Assembly (NCBI RefSeq): GCF_932274485.2
Contig: NC_065885.2
Location: 43,227,062 to 43,291,061, forward strand
Origin: Patella vulgata
Lineage: Eukaryota > Mollusca > Gastropoda > Patellidae
Reading direction: 5' to 3'
DNA: 64,000 bases
Shown: positions 1 to 9,586 of the stretch, in pieces
Numbering within the stretch: position 1 is the stretch's first letter
Layout: every line of letters starts with the position of its first letter
Notes under the pieces: model-generated
The model's input: only the letters and a program-made list of their open reading frames with translations
Database searches by the model: none
Told to the model about the DNA's origin: nothing
Program-made: the position numbers and the translations under genes

Positions 1-277
1 CTAGCTTTTTGTTATGTTTCGTAAAAAAGTAGCCTTGATTATCCCGACCTGTCAATCAGGGGTAGAATGGTCGATAGACTGGTTAAGCGAGACTAATTTC
101 AAAACAAGGGCACGTAACCTATCTTTTACTCAAAAGTGTCTGGATGTTATGGACGACACTTGGAACTAATTTTCAGTCTATTATTTATACATGATTAATG
201 GTCATAGAGTACAACATGATCGTTTATTTATATTAGTGACTATAATTGTGTGAAACTGATTTGAGGCTTGGCATATA

Positions 278-285
278 TATAAATA
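278..285 (+). promoter_or_regulatory. possible TATA box
   Basis: TATAAATA lies inside an AT-rich stretch about 165 bp upstream of the ATG at 451. It is the only near-consensus core-promoter match before that candidate exon. No other promoter element supports it, so it may be chance. Confidence 0.2.
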
Positions 286-450
286 GTGTGGCGTAATTGT
301 CGAGATATTTGGAGATATTAATTTATGGTGGGTTACCCTACCAATGGGTCTGCTTGATTTATCCGCCGATAGGCGATCCGGTTTGCAAAGGGCGTACGCC
401 GGTCAAGTGACCGTATCGGACCAAATCAAGTAACCCGGCTGATAGACAAT

Positions 451-576
451 ATGGCGTCGGATAAGACCAAAATCTTGGTTGGTGCGAGTATTTTGCCTCT
501 GGTAGATCACATCTTGGACAGTGAAGATGATAATGACGACACAGACCGATCGTTATTAGGCTTGGCATCTATGTAA
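451..576 (+). CDS. possible first exon, acidic N-terminal peptide
   Basis: A 41-codon frame starts MASDKTKILVGASILPLVDH and ends in an acidic tract (DSEDDNDDTD) followed by SLLGLASM. A textbook splice donor, GTAAGTG, begins at 573, three bases before the stop, so this may be a first exon ending at 572 rather than a short peptide. Acidic N-termini are common in Harbinger-type transposases, and a Harbinger relic lies on the same strand at 3873, so it could be that gene's 5' exon. The 3.3-kb gap includes a later 1.5-kb Tc1 insertion. No domain is recognisable. Confidence 0.3.
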   Translation: MASDKTKILVGASILPLVDHILDSEDDNDDTDRSLLGLASM

Positions 577-1835
577 GTGTAATATAACAAGAATGTCAAA
601 ATTGAAGGGGACAGATATAAGAATATTCCACCAGACCAGAGAAAATGCCAGCAATATGTTCTTTACCAAAAGTTGAAAATGAATTAGATTTCCAGTAGAA
701 TTCCACGCCTACGAAACTCTTCGCACTATTTACGTATAACCATCACTTGCCACAATTGTTTACTATGTTTTCAATCCAAGCTAATCTATAGCAAAATCCG
801 TCGGTGCTTTAATTTTTAACTCATTTAAACCACGGGTTTCAAATACTGTACAACCGTTCTCGCTCTTTCATTGTTGATTGCCCACTTAAATGCAGTTGTA
901 TATTGAAGAGCATTGACCTATATATTTCAGATAAATGTGTTTATACATATATGTGTATATATATATACTTCATTAAAATCATCATTTGCTTTGTTTGTAA
1001 ATGTTTACATTTGCCATTTATAACAGTATTTATGTAAATATTTATATTTTATGTTGGCCTAAGTTCGGATGTTTTGATACAATAAAATCTTATCTTATCT
1101 TATTCATTGCTATGTTGACAGCCTAACCAAGTTGCAACAGTGTTTTTGGCTGGAGATTACATGTTAAAAAATTAAATGAAATGATATTTTTTTTCTTGAA
1201 AAAAAAAGAGTGTGTGGGGGTGGGGTTGGAGACCCTGTAGCCCCCCCCCCCCTGTTCCGCGATCCCTGATATAATATATGACTGCTGTGTTCATATACTT
1301 AATAATAAACAACATCTATTTGAAACATTTTCCATTGTGCAATAATCTACACTTTTAACACAAGTACTCCTATCAATGACTTATATTTTAATTTGTGATA
1401 AATAACCCCACAGTATAAAGTAAGGCAAATTCAACAAGTTTAACCGTCTTATTTTAACTATAAATATTTATTATTGTTTAATTTCTCTCACCAGCATCAG
1501 AGAAGACCGAGTTAAGACACAGAAATACTTTGAGTATACAATCTCCAGATACCTTCCAGGGCCGCCTTCGGCTCGTCCAAATGTTCGACCATAGTTCAAC
1601 TAGGTCTCGAACATGCACACCCGAACTTGAAATGGTTAGACTATAGTCGCGACCATGCTTAACCAACCCTTCGAGGTCGGTTGAGGCTGGTCAAGTCAGA
1701 TTAAAAATGGCGGCTCGCGACAAAACGTGTTGTGTTGGAATTGTTATTTGAAGATAGAACGTATACTACCAAAGTTGCTCCAGAACCTGAAAGTTATTTA
1801 ACTTCATATAACATATTTAAGTAGGTTCCATGTTA
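577..1835. other. intergenic or intronic stretch without a recognisable gene
   Basis: This is AT-rich sequence with no supported coding frame. AATAAA at 1081 runs into three TCTTA repeats (to about 1104), which resembles a transcript 3' end or a LINE/SINE tail. At 1213-1252 a G-rich strand tract (five G, then four G) is followed by twelve consecutive C. A minus-strand frame at 1478-1666 has no recognisable domain. Confidence 0.4.
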
Positions 1836-1837
1836 TA

Positions 1838-1871
1838 TACTATTCAAAAAAAGTAGGGGATATTTGATTTT
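1838..1871 (+). repeat. left terminal inverted repeat of Tc1 copy 1
   Basis: 34 bp beginning TACTATTCAAAAAAAGTAGG. It is the reverse complement of 3334-3367. Confidence 0.95.
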
Positions 1872-2132
1872 GGGGGCATAATACTAAAATATGCAAATGA
1901 CTACGAAAAAAGTCACTATAGAACCTAACAGAAGAAACATTTCCAGTTACATGTGACGCCCAAACGCACCAATAGCTACCGCATGGAATGCAGGTGATGC
2001 TTGGGACCATCATGGGGGTCCAACCCAAGATTTGCACGACTCTGACTTTGAATGTTACAGTCATTGTGGCATTGAATTCCAGGGTGGAAACATCAGTTTA
2101 ATTGTTTTAGTGACCAGAAAACAAATTTTGAT

Positions 2133-3151
2133 ATGCGTCGGCTTACCCAAAATGAAAGGTTACGTGCCCTTGGCATGCTACAGATCGGCACAACACAGGC
2201 GGTTGTGGCGCGGACGATGAATGTTTCTCAGTCTGTCATAAGCAGGCTATGGTCCAGATACCGTGATACACAATCTGTACAGGACAGACCACGCTCAGGT
2301 CGACCAAGGGCGACAACTCAAGCCCAGGATGATTTATCCGTACCTTGGCCTTGAGAAATCGTGTCATCACAGCAAATCAGATCAGCGCTCGTCTTCAAAC
2401 AGACACTGGTGTGAGAGTGAGTGGCCAGACGATTCGGAATCGACTGCATAGGGGTCACCTTCGCGCCCGACGTCCTCGCGTGATCCCTTGTTTGAGAGAT
2501 CATCACATTCAGGCAAGACGTCGTTGGTGTAGGGATCGTCAACACTGGGATAATCGACGCTGGAGCAATGTGATGTTTTCAGATGAGTCAAGGTTCACTG
2601 TTGATTTTTTGGACAGACGTAGGAGGGTGTGGCGTCGTCGAAACGAGCGCTTCCAAGACGTTAACGTCATCAGACATGATCGATTTGGGGGTGGTTCTGT
2701 TATGGTGTGGGGAGGCATCACTGTTGCTGGAAGAACGGCTTTACATGTTGTTGCAGGGCGTGTTACAGGCCAGTACTACCGGGACAACATCTTGGCAGTC
2801 CATGTTGTGCCGTTCGCACGACGTCATGGCCGCCGTTTCATCTTCCAGGATGACAACGCAAGATGTCACAGGGCCAGGATCGTTACAGGTTACCTCCAAC
2901 AACAGAACATCACCACATTACCTTGGCCAGCACTGAGTCCCGACCTCTCCCCCATCGAGCATGTCTGGGACATGCTTGGACAGAGGTTACGTCAACGTCA
3001 ACAACGTCCTGCCAATGTCCAAGAACTTGCTGCTGCGTTGCAACAGGAATGGGACAATCTGGACCAAAATGACCTTAGACGTCTCATTAGGAGTATGCCA
3101 CGTCGGATCAATGCTTGTTTGGCAAACAGAGGAGGATTTACCCGTTACTGA
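2133..3151 (+). pseudogene. Tc1-family DD34E transposase, one frameshift
   Basis: The transposase would cut the element at its ends and join it to TA sites in the nucleus. The frame starts at ATG 2133 (MRRLTQNERLRALGMLQIG) with a paired helix-turn-helix: VVARTMNVSQSVISRLWSRY, then a GRPR linker. The catalytic domain shows the first Asp in NVMFSDESRF, the second in FQDDNARCH and the Glu in SPDLSPIEHVW. Exactly 34 residues lie between the second Asp and the Glu. Compared with the copy at 6063-7084, one base (C) is missing near 2328, between the DNA-binding and catalytic halves, so the frame splits into 2133-2354 and 2345-3151. The undamaged length would be about 339 residues, normal for the family. 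Confidence 0.93.
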
Positions 3152-3333
3152 CTTGGTTGTGATGCTGTGGTAACTTTGCTGTTTGACCCCGGGTATCATT
3201 TTACCCTTATAATGGTCAGTCTGTGCCTTACTTAGTCTAACGATCATTTGGAATAAATCGATGAATGTGAACTTCATTTCATTTTGTCATTTGTTTCTTC
3301 GTCAGTTTCATTAGGTGACTTTAATAACACTTA

Positions 3334-3367
3334 AAAATCAAATATCCCCTACTTTTTTTGAATAGTA
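3334..3367 (-). repeat. right terminal inverted repeat of Tc1 copy 1
   Basis: 34 bp ending TTTTTTTGAATAGTA, followed by the TA duplication. It mirrors 1838-1871 exactly. Confidence 0.95.
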
Positions 3368-3695
3368 TATAAAGTGGATAATCATGTTTTATCAATCAAT
3401 TCGACCAAGACGGGTGTTAGACTAAAATTATGAAAGTGACAGTATTAGGCCTATAGTAAAAATATTTCATCTATTTGTGAATTTTATTTGGAAAAACAGA
3501 AACACAAACAAACGATTTTGTTCATAAATACATCAGTTTGATATACATTGTAAATATAAATTATGTAAATAAACTCTGGATATTTTGTTGGTTTGTTCAT
3601 TTTTTTTTGTCTGGGGATAACTCGGTCACTTACTCAACTCTTGAGTAGATTTCTTGAAATCGTCGTTATCATATTCTTCCTCTGGTATGGCGTTT

Positions 3696-3833
3696 TCAGC
3701 ATAGTCGTTGAAAACGTTCCGAGAATTTATCTCCAAAGAATGATGTGGTCATATCAAAGTTCTCATTAAGCAAACTTGCGTTTTCGTTAATTAAAAGGTT
3801 TTGTAGCTGTTCATTGAAGATAGTGGCGTCCAT
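3696..3833 (-). CDS. possible 45-residue peptide or exon, unknown
   Basis: A minus-strand frame reading MDATIFNEQLQNLLINENAS onwards and ending FQRLC. It is Asn/Glu/Phe-rich with amphipathic spacing and starts about 40 bp from the first readable Harbinger codon on the other strand, a head-to-head arrangement. I do not recognise it. It could be the first exon of a divergent gene or chance. Confidence 0.18.
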   Translation of the reverse strand: MDATIFNEQLQNLLINENASLLNENFDMTTSFFGDKFSERFQRLC

Positions 3834-3872
3834 TTTGACGACTATGGTCGAACTAGCTTCCGTTCGGGTGTA

Positions 3873-4830
3873 GTGAACTATACTCTGCCGTTTAGTCGTG
3901 ACCATACACGCGCACCCGAAGGCTGCCCAGATGAGTTTAAGAGGTTTTTTAAACTTAATGCTACAACAGTTGAGGAACTGTGTCAATTTCTAGCACGTAT
4001 TCCAAGTAAAGGACTTTCAGTCTGGGAGATCACCAATTCCCTTAGAAAAGAAAGTTTTTATGACATTAAGATACTTGTCATCAAGCGACACAATTCATGA
4101 CTTAAGTGATAGGTTTAATGTGACTGATTTCACCTTACTCCGTAGCAAGTCACAAGTTATTGATGCACTTATTACTCACCTGCTAAAGAAGTTTATCAAC
4201 TGGCCAAAATCAAACAACCTTCGGATTCTGGTACAATGGATTTCCCGAATGTAGTTGGAGCGATTGATGGGTCCCATATCGCTATCGCAGCCCCAGCTGA
4301 AAACCCCAACTCTTACTATAATAGGAAAGGGTTTCATTCCATTATCTTACAGGCTGTTTGTAATGACGATATGCTGTTCACTGACATTCATGTTGGATGG
4401 CCTGGACGTGTACATGATGCAAAAGTACTAAAACACAGCAGCTTGTGGCAATCGGGGTTTTCTAAATGTTTAAATGGCCGTTACCACATTTTGGGAGATG
4501 CAGCATATCCGTTAAAAGAATGGCTTCTGGTTCCATCTAGAGACAACGGACATCTTACACGTCAACAAAAAGCATTTAATAAAGCATTTGCCCATACTAA
4601 AAGGTCGTTTTCGCAGACTAAAATACATTCATGCTCGGTCAATTGAGACAATTTGTTGCACCATCACCGCAGCATGCATTATTCACAATCTCTGCATACA
4701 AAAAAAAGATTATCTCCAGGATTTTTTGGAAGAGAATGCCGACGAAGAAGACAATAATTATAGACAGGTTATTATAGAAAATGATTTACAAGGACAGCTG
4801 AAAAGACAGCAGATTACTAACACCTTTTGA
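3873..4830 (+). pseudogene. PIF/Harbinger transposase (HARBI1-like), decayed
   Basis: A DDE superfamily 4 transposase of the PIF/Harbinger class, spread over four reading-frame pieces (3873-4100, 4060-4254, 4236-4646, 4588-4830). The N-terminal part has CPDEFKRFFKLNATTVEELC; the middle has LRYLSSSDTIHDLSDRFNV and a KFINWP motif. The catalytic region begins VVGAIDGSHI (first Asp at 4266) and continues with GWPGRVHDAKVL and LGDAAYPL (second Asp at 4497). The helix that should carry the catalytic Glu, between FNKA and LKGRFRRLKYIHARS, is missing through a short deletion near 4580-4600. There are three frameshifts (near 4060, 4240 and 4590), so it is inactive. The C-terminus (CTITAACIIHNLCI) fits the family. 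Neither Harbinger inverted repeats nor a three-base target duplication could be placed. Confidence 0.88.
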
Positions 4831-5846
4831 GAGTTTTGAAACGGTGTCATTCAATGAGTACAGCTGAAAAGACTGCATATTATTAACTCTATTTAAGAAA
4901 TAAGATGAGGAAACAAATTCTTTTAACATTTATTATAATGACTTGTAAATAAACGCTAACATAATATTTCAACATTCTAACAAAAAGACTATTTTTGTTT
5001 TGTCTTGCAAATATTTTAGGAAACTTATGAGGGTTCACTAAGTTTATAGAACCAAAAAAGGACATAAATCCACTCTGGAATCTGACTAGCACCATAATAC
5101 ATTTAACTTCCGTACATTTAATTTTTGTAATTTGAGACAGATTTTCAAAAAGAATGTTTACACTAGTATCATATATGCTAGCTATACACCCGTGACTTAA
5201 ACATTATAAAAGTCCTACTTTTCATTTTCATATATTAGCATACGAAAAAGGTAGCCATAGAGAAATAATGGAAAACCAGGAACTTTGAGTTTTAAGATGA
5301 ACAACCCTCCAAACTGATTATAATCAGTCTAGCATATTTGGAATTCTCAAGTAATTTTAACCCTCTGTGGTTACAAGAATTTAGATGGCAGCTTAGAGCT
5401 CCAACTTAGATGCCTATTATTTCTTTTGGGTGACCTAATATATTCACATTTGAAAACAGAGTTGCCAGAGCAAACTTTGATAATTTTCATCAATATAATT
5501 AAATTCTGGTAAAGAAAATCTAGTTCTGTGAACTCACTGAATATGTTATTCTTAACTCTTAAACTTAACAAATGCAATTGCAATTATCATGTCTTAAAAT
5601 AAAAATAAACGAGTATCTCTCCCAGTATTACAAAAACAATAATAATGATATCTCCCAGTATCACATAAAAAATAATGAAAATGTCTACATGTATAACATA
5701 AACAAGCGCTTGCCATGCAAGATATGCCCACAATTTTCATTAAGTTATGGTCCGATTATCAAAAGGAACCAAGATCTCTTGGAGACCAATATCTAAAGGT
5801 CCATCAAAGTCGAACTCAAAGGTCATTAGGGTGTTATGGTAATATA
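4831..5846. other. AT-rich spacer with a diverged dispersed repeat
   Basis: No supported gene. Around 5610-5670 a short motif with ATCTCCCAGTAT recurs twice, and similar motifs are found in the duplication at 7697-8228. About 80 bp just left of the Tc1 insertion (5765-5846: AAGATCTCTTGGAG and GTGTTATGGTAA) resemble 7385-7466 just right of it, so the transposon landed beside or within a pair of diverged dispersed repeats. Confidence 0.45.
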
Positions 5847-7379
5847 TACTATTCAAAAAAAGTAGGGGATATTTGATTTTTAAGTGTTATTAAAGTCACC
5901 TAATGAAACTGACGAAGAAACAAATGACAAAATGAAATGAAGTTCACATTCATCGATTTATTCCAAATGATCGTTAGACTAAGTAAGGCACAGACTGACC
6001 ATTATAAGGGTAAAATGATACCCGGGGTCAAACAGCAAAGTTACCACAGCATCACAACCAAGTCAGTAACGGGTAAATCCTCCTCTGTTTGCCAAACAAG
6101 CATTGATCCGACGTGGCATACTCCTAATGAGACGTCTAAGGTCATTTTGGTCCAGATTGGTCCCATTCCTGTTGCAACGCAGCAGCAAGTTCTTGGACAT
6201 TGGCAGGACGTTGTTGACGTTGACGTAACCTCTGTCCAATCATGTCCCAGACATGCTCGATGGGGGAGAGGTCGGGACTCAGTGCTGGCCAAGGTAATGT
6301 GGTGATGTTCTGTTGTTGGAGGTAACCTGTAACGATCCTGGCCCTGTGACATCTTGCGTTGTCATCCTGGAAGATGAAACGGCGGCCAATGACGTCGTGC
6401 GAACGGCACAACATGGACTGCCAAGATGTTGTCCCGGTAGTACTGGCCTGTAACACGCCCTGCAACAACATGTAAAGCCGTTCTTCCAGCAACAGTGATG
6501 CCTCCCCACACCATAACAGAACGACCCCCAAATCGATCATGTCTGATGACGTTAACGTCTTGGAAGCGCTCGTTTCGACGACGCCACACCCTCCTACGTC
6601 TGTCCAAAAAATCAACAGTGAACCTTGACTCATCTGAAAACATCACATTGCTCCAGCGTCGATTATCCCAGTGTTGACGATCCCTACACCAACGACGTCT
6701 TGCCTGAATGTGATGATCTCTCAAACAAGGGATCACGCGAGGACGTCGGGCGCGAAGGTGACCCCTATGCAGTCGATTCCGAATCGTCTGGCCACTCACT
6801 CTCACACCATTGTCTGTTTGAAGACGAGCGCTGATCTGATTTGCTGTGATGACACGATTTCTCAAGGCCAAGGTACGGATAAATCGATCCTGGGCTTGAG
6901 TTGTCACCCTTGGTCGACCTGAGCGTGGTCTGTCCTGTACAGATTGTGTATCACGGTATCTGGACCATAGCCTGCTTATGACAGACTGAGAAACATTCAT
7001 CGTCCGCGCCACAACCGCCTGTGTTGTGCCGATCTGTAGCATGCCAAGGGCACGTAACCTTTCATTTTGGGTAAGTCGACGCATATCAAAATTTGTTTTC
7101 TGGTCACTAAAACAATTAAACTGATGTTTCCACCCTGGAATTCAATGCCACAATGACTGTAACATTCAAAGTCAGAGTCGTGCAAATCTTGGGTTGGACC
7201 CCCATGATGATCCCAAGCATCACCTGCATTCCATGCGGTAGCTATTGGTGCGTTTGGGCGTCACATGTAACTGGAAATGTTTTTTCTGTTAGGTTCTATA
7301 GTGACTTTTTTCGTAGTCATTTGCATATTTTAGTATTATGCCCCCAAAATCAAATATCTCCTACTTTTTTTGAATAGTA
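5847..7379 (-). mobile_element. Tc1/mariner (DD34E) transposon, copy 2, full length, inverted
   Basis: A 1,533-bp sister of the element at 1838-3367, in opposite orientation. It has 34-bp terminal repeats (5847-5880 and 7346-7379; one mismatch, CTCC versus CCCC) and TA duplications at 5845-5846 and 7380-7381. Sampled positions differ from copy 1 by only a few substitutions and single-base indels. Confidence 0.95.
6063..7084 (-). pseudogene. Tc1-family DD34E transposase, two frameshifts
   Basis: Same protein as at 2133-3151. The DNA-binding half joins the catalytic half in frame here (7084 down to about 6385). Single-base insertions then break it near 6388 (within ARRH, before GRRFIFQDDNARCH) and near 6160 (after QQEWD). 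All three catalytic residues can be read, but not in one frame. Small amino-acid differences from copy 1 (for example GGRSVMVWG versus GGGSVMVWG) show the two copies diverged independently. Confidence 0.93.
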
Positions 7380-7381
7380 TA

Positions 7382-7696
7382 TTTAAACCGAGATCTCTGG
7401 GATACAAATCGATATTTAAAGTTTCCTCAAATTAGAACTGAAACGTTATTAGTGTGTTATGGTAAAATATTTAACCGGTTTTAAAAAATGTGACCCCTAG
7501 AGGTACCACAAGCTAACAATGCGATTTTTTTACAATCAGGGGCTATAATCCATGGAGTTATAAAAATAATGACGATCTACCAGAAGCTAAAAATGCAATT
7601 TTTTAGTGCAATCTGGGGCCATGAAGTTATAGTCTGACCCATGCCAATATCAAAGGGAACCAAATAAAAATTATGATCTGTAAAAAAGTCTACAAA
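7382..7696. other. AT-rich spacer, no gene seen
   Basis: Only dispersed-repeat-like sequence is present. GGAACCAA near 7657 echoes the motif near 5764. No coding frame or RNA gene could be supported. Confidence 0.4.
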
Positions 7697-8228
7697 TAAA
7701 GTGTAGACAGACAACTGGACGGACACATGTGACGACAATATAAGTCTACTTGAATATTTGGGCATATAAAAATATCACACAAAAAATAGAGAGTATCTTC
7801 CTCAGTATAAAAAAAACAGAGAGTATCTTGTTCTGTATCACATACAAAAATAGAGAGTATCTCCCCCAGCATCACATAAAAAGATAAAAAAGGATCGCAG
7901 AGTAAACATCTGCGGTATGGAATTAGGTCACGAAAAATGATTAAATTCAAAGTCTGTCACTGTAAAGTGTAGACAGACAACTGGACGGACACATGTGACG
8001 ACAATATAAGTCTACTTGAATATTTGGGCATATAAAAATATCACACAAAAAATAGAGAGTATCTTCCTCAGTATAAAAAAAACAGAGAGTATCTTGTTCT
8101 GTATCACATACAAAAATAGAGAGTATCTCCCCCAGCATCACATAAAAAGATAAAAAAGGATCGCAGAGTAAACATCTGCGGTATGGTATTAGGTCACGAA
8201 AAATGATTAAATTCAAAGTCTGTCACTG
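7697..8228 (+). repeat. 266-bp tandem duplication (7697-7962 and 7963-8228)
   Basis: Two adjacent copies differ at only about one position (GTATGGAATT versus GTATGGTATT). Inside each copy is a three-fold minisatellite-like motif, AGAGAGTATCT, with about 35-bp spacing. Minus-strand frames of 86-89 residues across both copies look like translated repeat rather than genes. The right edge overlaps the last codons of the Myb/SANT exon at 8223-8398, so the duplication may have replaced that gene's original 3' end. Confidence 0.9.
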
Positions 8229-8398
8229 TATTTTTATTTTTTGGCTACGTCCTTCAATACACCAACCAAATAGCTCCATCTTCTCACTGTGTCTTTTCTT
8301 GGCCTCGGCCTCCCTTTTCTCGAAGTTAACTTCCAAATAATCCAGCATATGATCAATTGATCTTTTCTGATTCTTCTTCTTCTTTGTAGAGGTGTCAC
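8223..8398 (-). CDS. Myb/SANT-like gene, C-terminal exon
   Basis: An acceptor-like tract ending TTTTGACAG at 8399 is followed by an open frame: a Lys-rich stretch (STKKKKNQKRS), then a charged helix LDYLEVNFEKREAEAKKRHS, then EKMELFGWCIEG and a stop. A basic segment followed by a Glu/Lys/Arg coiled coil is typical of the C-terminus of Myb/SANT-like DNA-binding proteins, where it serves dimerisation. Exon phase does not match the simplest donor after the exon at 8819-9211, so the exact splice or frame is unsettled. The intervening 8399-8818 has no gene and is read as intron. Confidence 0.5.
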
Positions 8399-8818
8399 CT
8401 GTCAAAATATGTTAAGAAAATATTTTAAATCAAGGTTATACAAATGTATGATCAGTTCACAGGTTTGTCGGACAAGGGGAAACAAATGGTATGGAAGGTC
8501 ACAGAACGCTAAATATCAATAGGGTTCGTCCCCTTATGACTACAATGCTTCACACCAAATTATGTTGAAAACTAGCCTCTATCATGTTCACAAGCCAATT
8601 GTTGACGGACAGACGGGCTGACGACTATAGTATATACGCCCAAAAACAATATATGGGAGAAAAATCGTTTCTAATAATACAGCTCAGATTGACTGACACA
8701 AATTATGCATCTGGAACATTAAGCCGTGAACATATACTGTACTTTCTATTTCTGGGCAAAAACCTCGCTTTGTGCTATGATATGGTTTGAAATTTATATC
8801 CACTTCTTGCCCATTTCT

Positions 8819-9211
8819 TCACCCTTCAATGCCTCTTGAACAGTAAGAAGATGTAGATGGTTGATCTTGATCTTTAGGTTTCACTTCCAGGTCTTCCAGA
8901 TTGCCTGAGTCAATGGTAAAAGTCGGTCTCATATCGGGCAAAGAATCAAACACAGATTCAACTTCGGACAGATCATCTTCAGAGGGTGGTGATTCACCAA
9001 ATTTCTTCATTTTTTTCTTGTTTCTGTCATATTTCTGTTTTAGAGATTTTACTTTTAAGCGGCACTGCTCAGCATTAAAATTGTAGCCATATTCATTAAC
9101 CTTCAGTGCAACTGTCTTCCATTTACATTTCTGGGGTTTACCGGAGTCTACTACTTTAAATATGTGCAGTAAGAGCTTTTCTGTTGTGTCGTTCCACAGA
9201 CTTGGATTGCA
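8819..9211 (-). CDS. Myb/SANT-like DNA-binding domain exon
   Basis: After a pyrimidine-rich acceptor (TTTTTTCAG, ending at 9212) an open frame of 130 codons begins CNPSLWNDTTEKLLLHIFKV. The Myb/SANT-like (trihelix) pattern is clear: Trp6, Leu13-Leu15, Trp31 in KCKWKTVALKVNEYGYNF, Cys50, Lys53, Leu57 and Tyr61 in CRLKVKSLKQKYDRNKKK. An acidic/Ser linker follows (SPPSEDDLSEVESVFDSLPD). It probably binds DNA. Such genes are either host genes or the second gene of PIF/Harbinger elements, whose product brings the transposase to DNA; a Harbinger transposase relic lies 4 kb away. The frame is undamaged. The 5' exon is not seen: the intron to the right runs straight into the tandem array, whose first base (9202) lies ten bases inside this exon. 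Confidence 0.7.
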   Translation of the reverse strand, partial: CNPSLWNDTTEKLLLHIFKVVDSGKPQKCKWKTVALKVNEYGYNFNAEQCRLKVKSLKQKYDRNKKKMKKFGESPPSEDDLSEVESVFDSLPDMRPTFTIDSGNLEDLEVKPKDQDQPSTSSYCSRGIEG

Positions 9212-9278
9212 CTGAAAAAATAAAATAAAACCTGCTTAAAATGTTGGCAGTCTACTTACTAAACACCTTGAAAAGATA

Positions 9279-9586
9279 CTGAGGTGGATAGAGAACAATC
9301 TAGTTAGAACCAGACTAAGATCGGGTACAAAACTTCCCTTCATCGTTTGTGATGAACTCTAACCTGTGTCACATCAAAGAGTACGCGTGTGTCTATAACC
9401 TGATAATGTTACAGTGAATGATCAATTGGGCACTTGCAAGATCTTGCAAGCTGATCTGTGATTGGATGTCGATCAGACATTTTGGCCTACTAAGGTGGAT
9501 AAAGAACAATCTGGTTAAAACCAGACTACAAAACTTCCCTTCATCGTTTGTGATGAACTCTAATCTGTGTCACATCAAAGAGTACG
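9279..9586 (+). repeat. segment A direct repeats with 211-bp offset
   Basis: About 107 bp (9279-9385) recurs at 9490-9586, here lacking about 10 bp. Both run from AAGGTGGAT/GAGGTGGAT to CACATCAAAGAGTACG. The 104 bp between them (ATAACCTGATAATGTTACAG...) is unique in the unit. All units except 8 start with this arrangement (unit 2 loses the end of the second repeat); unit 8 has a single repeat, as expected after recombination between the two. There are no TG...CA ends and no internal coding region, so these are not LTRs. Confidence 0.85.

Larger units (their letters stand above)
1838..3367 (+). mobile_element. Tc1/mariner (DD34E) transposon, copy 1, full length
   Basis: A 1,530-bp cut-and-paste transposon. 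Its ends are 34-bp inverted repeats starting TACTATTC, flanked on both sides by TA (1836-1837 and 3368-3369), the standard Tc1/mariner target duplication. A single transposase gene fills the middle. Nearly the same element occurs in opposite orientation at 5847-7379. Perfect ends and high identity between the copies point to recent activity. It interrupts the stretch between the candidate exon at 451 and the Harbinger relic at 3873. Confidence 0.95.

Noticed and set aside
1478-1666. Minus-strand frame ending VFSDAGERN as a hAT transposase C-terminus
   Set aside because: The match is a few residues only, and no hAT dimerisation motif or catalytic domain is nearby.
2032-2220. Short overlapping frames around both DD34E transposases (2032-2220, 2318-2545, 2583-2936 and mirror copies)
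   Set aside because: They are other-frame shadows of the transposase gene.
5572-5796. 74-codon frame MQLQLSCLKIKINEYLSQYY
   Set aside because: AT-rich Asn/Tyr/Lys composition over repeat-like sequence, with no domain or supporting signal.
7690-8216. Two Cys-rich 86-89 codon minus-strand frames (MNLIIFRDLIPYRRCLL...)
   Set aside because: They are the translated 266-bp duplication, with minisatellite composition and no independent support.
7697-8228. A CRISPR-like repeat array from the repeated AGAGAGTATCT motif
   Set aside because: Only three imperfect motifs per copy, in a eukaryotic context, with no uniform repeats or spacers.
9279-9586. The 107-bp direct repeats of segment A as LTRs of the BEL/Pao element
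   Set aside because: They flank only 104 bp, lack TG...CA ends and primer sites, and do not sit on either side of gag-pol.
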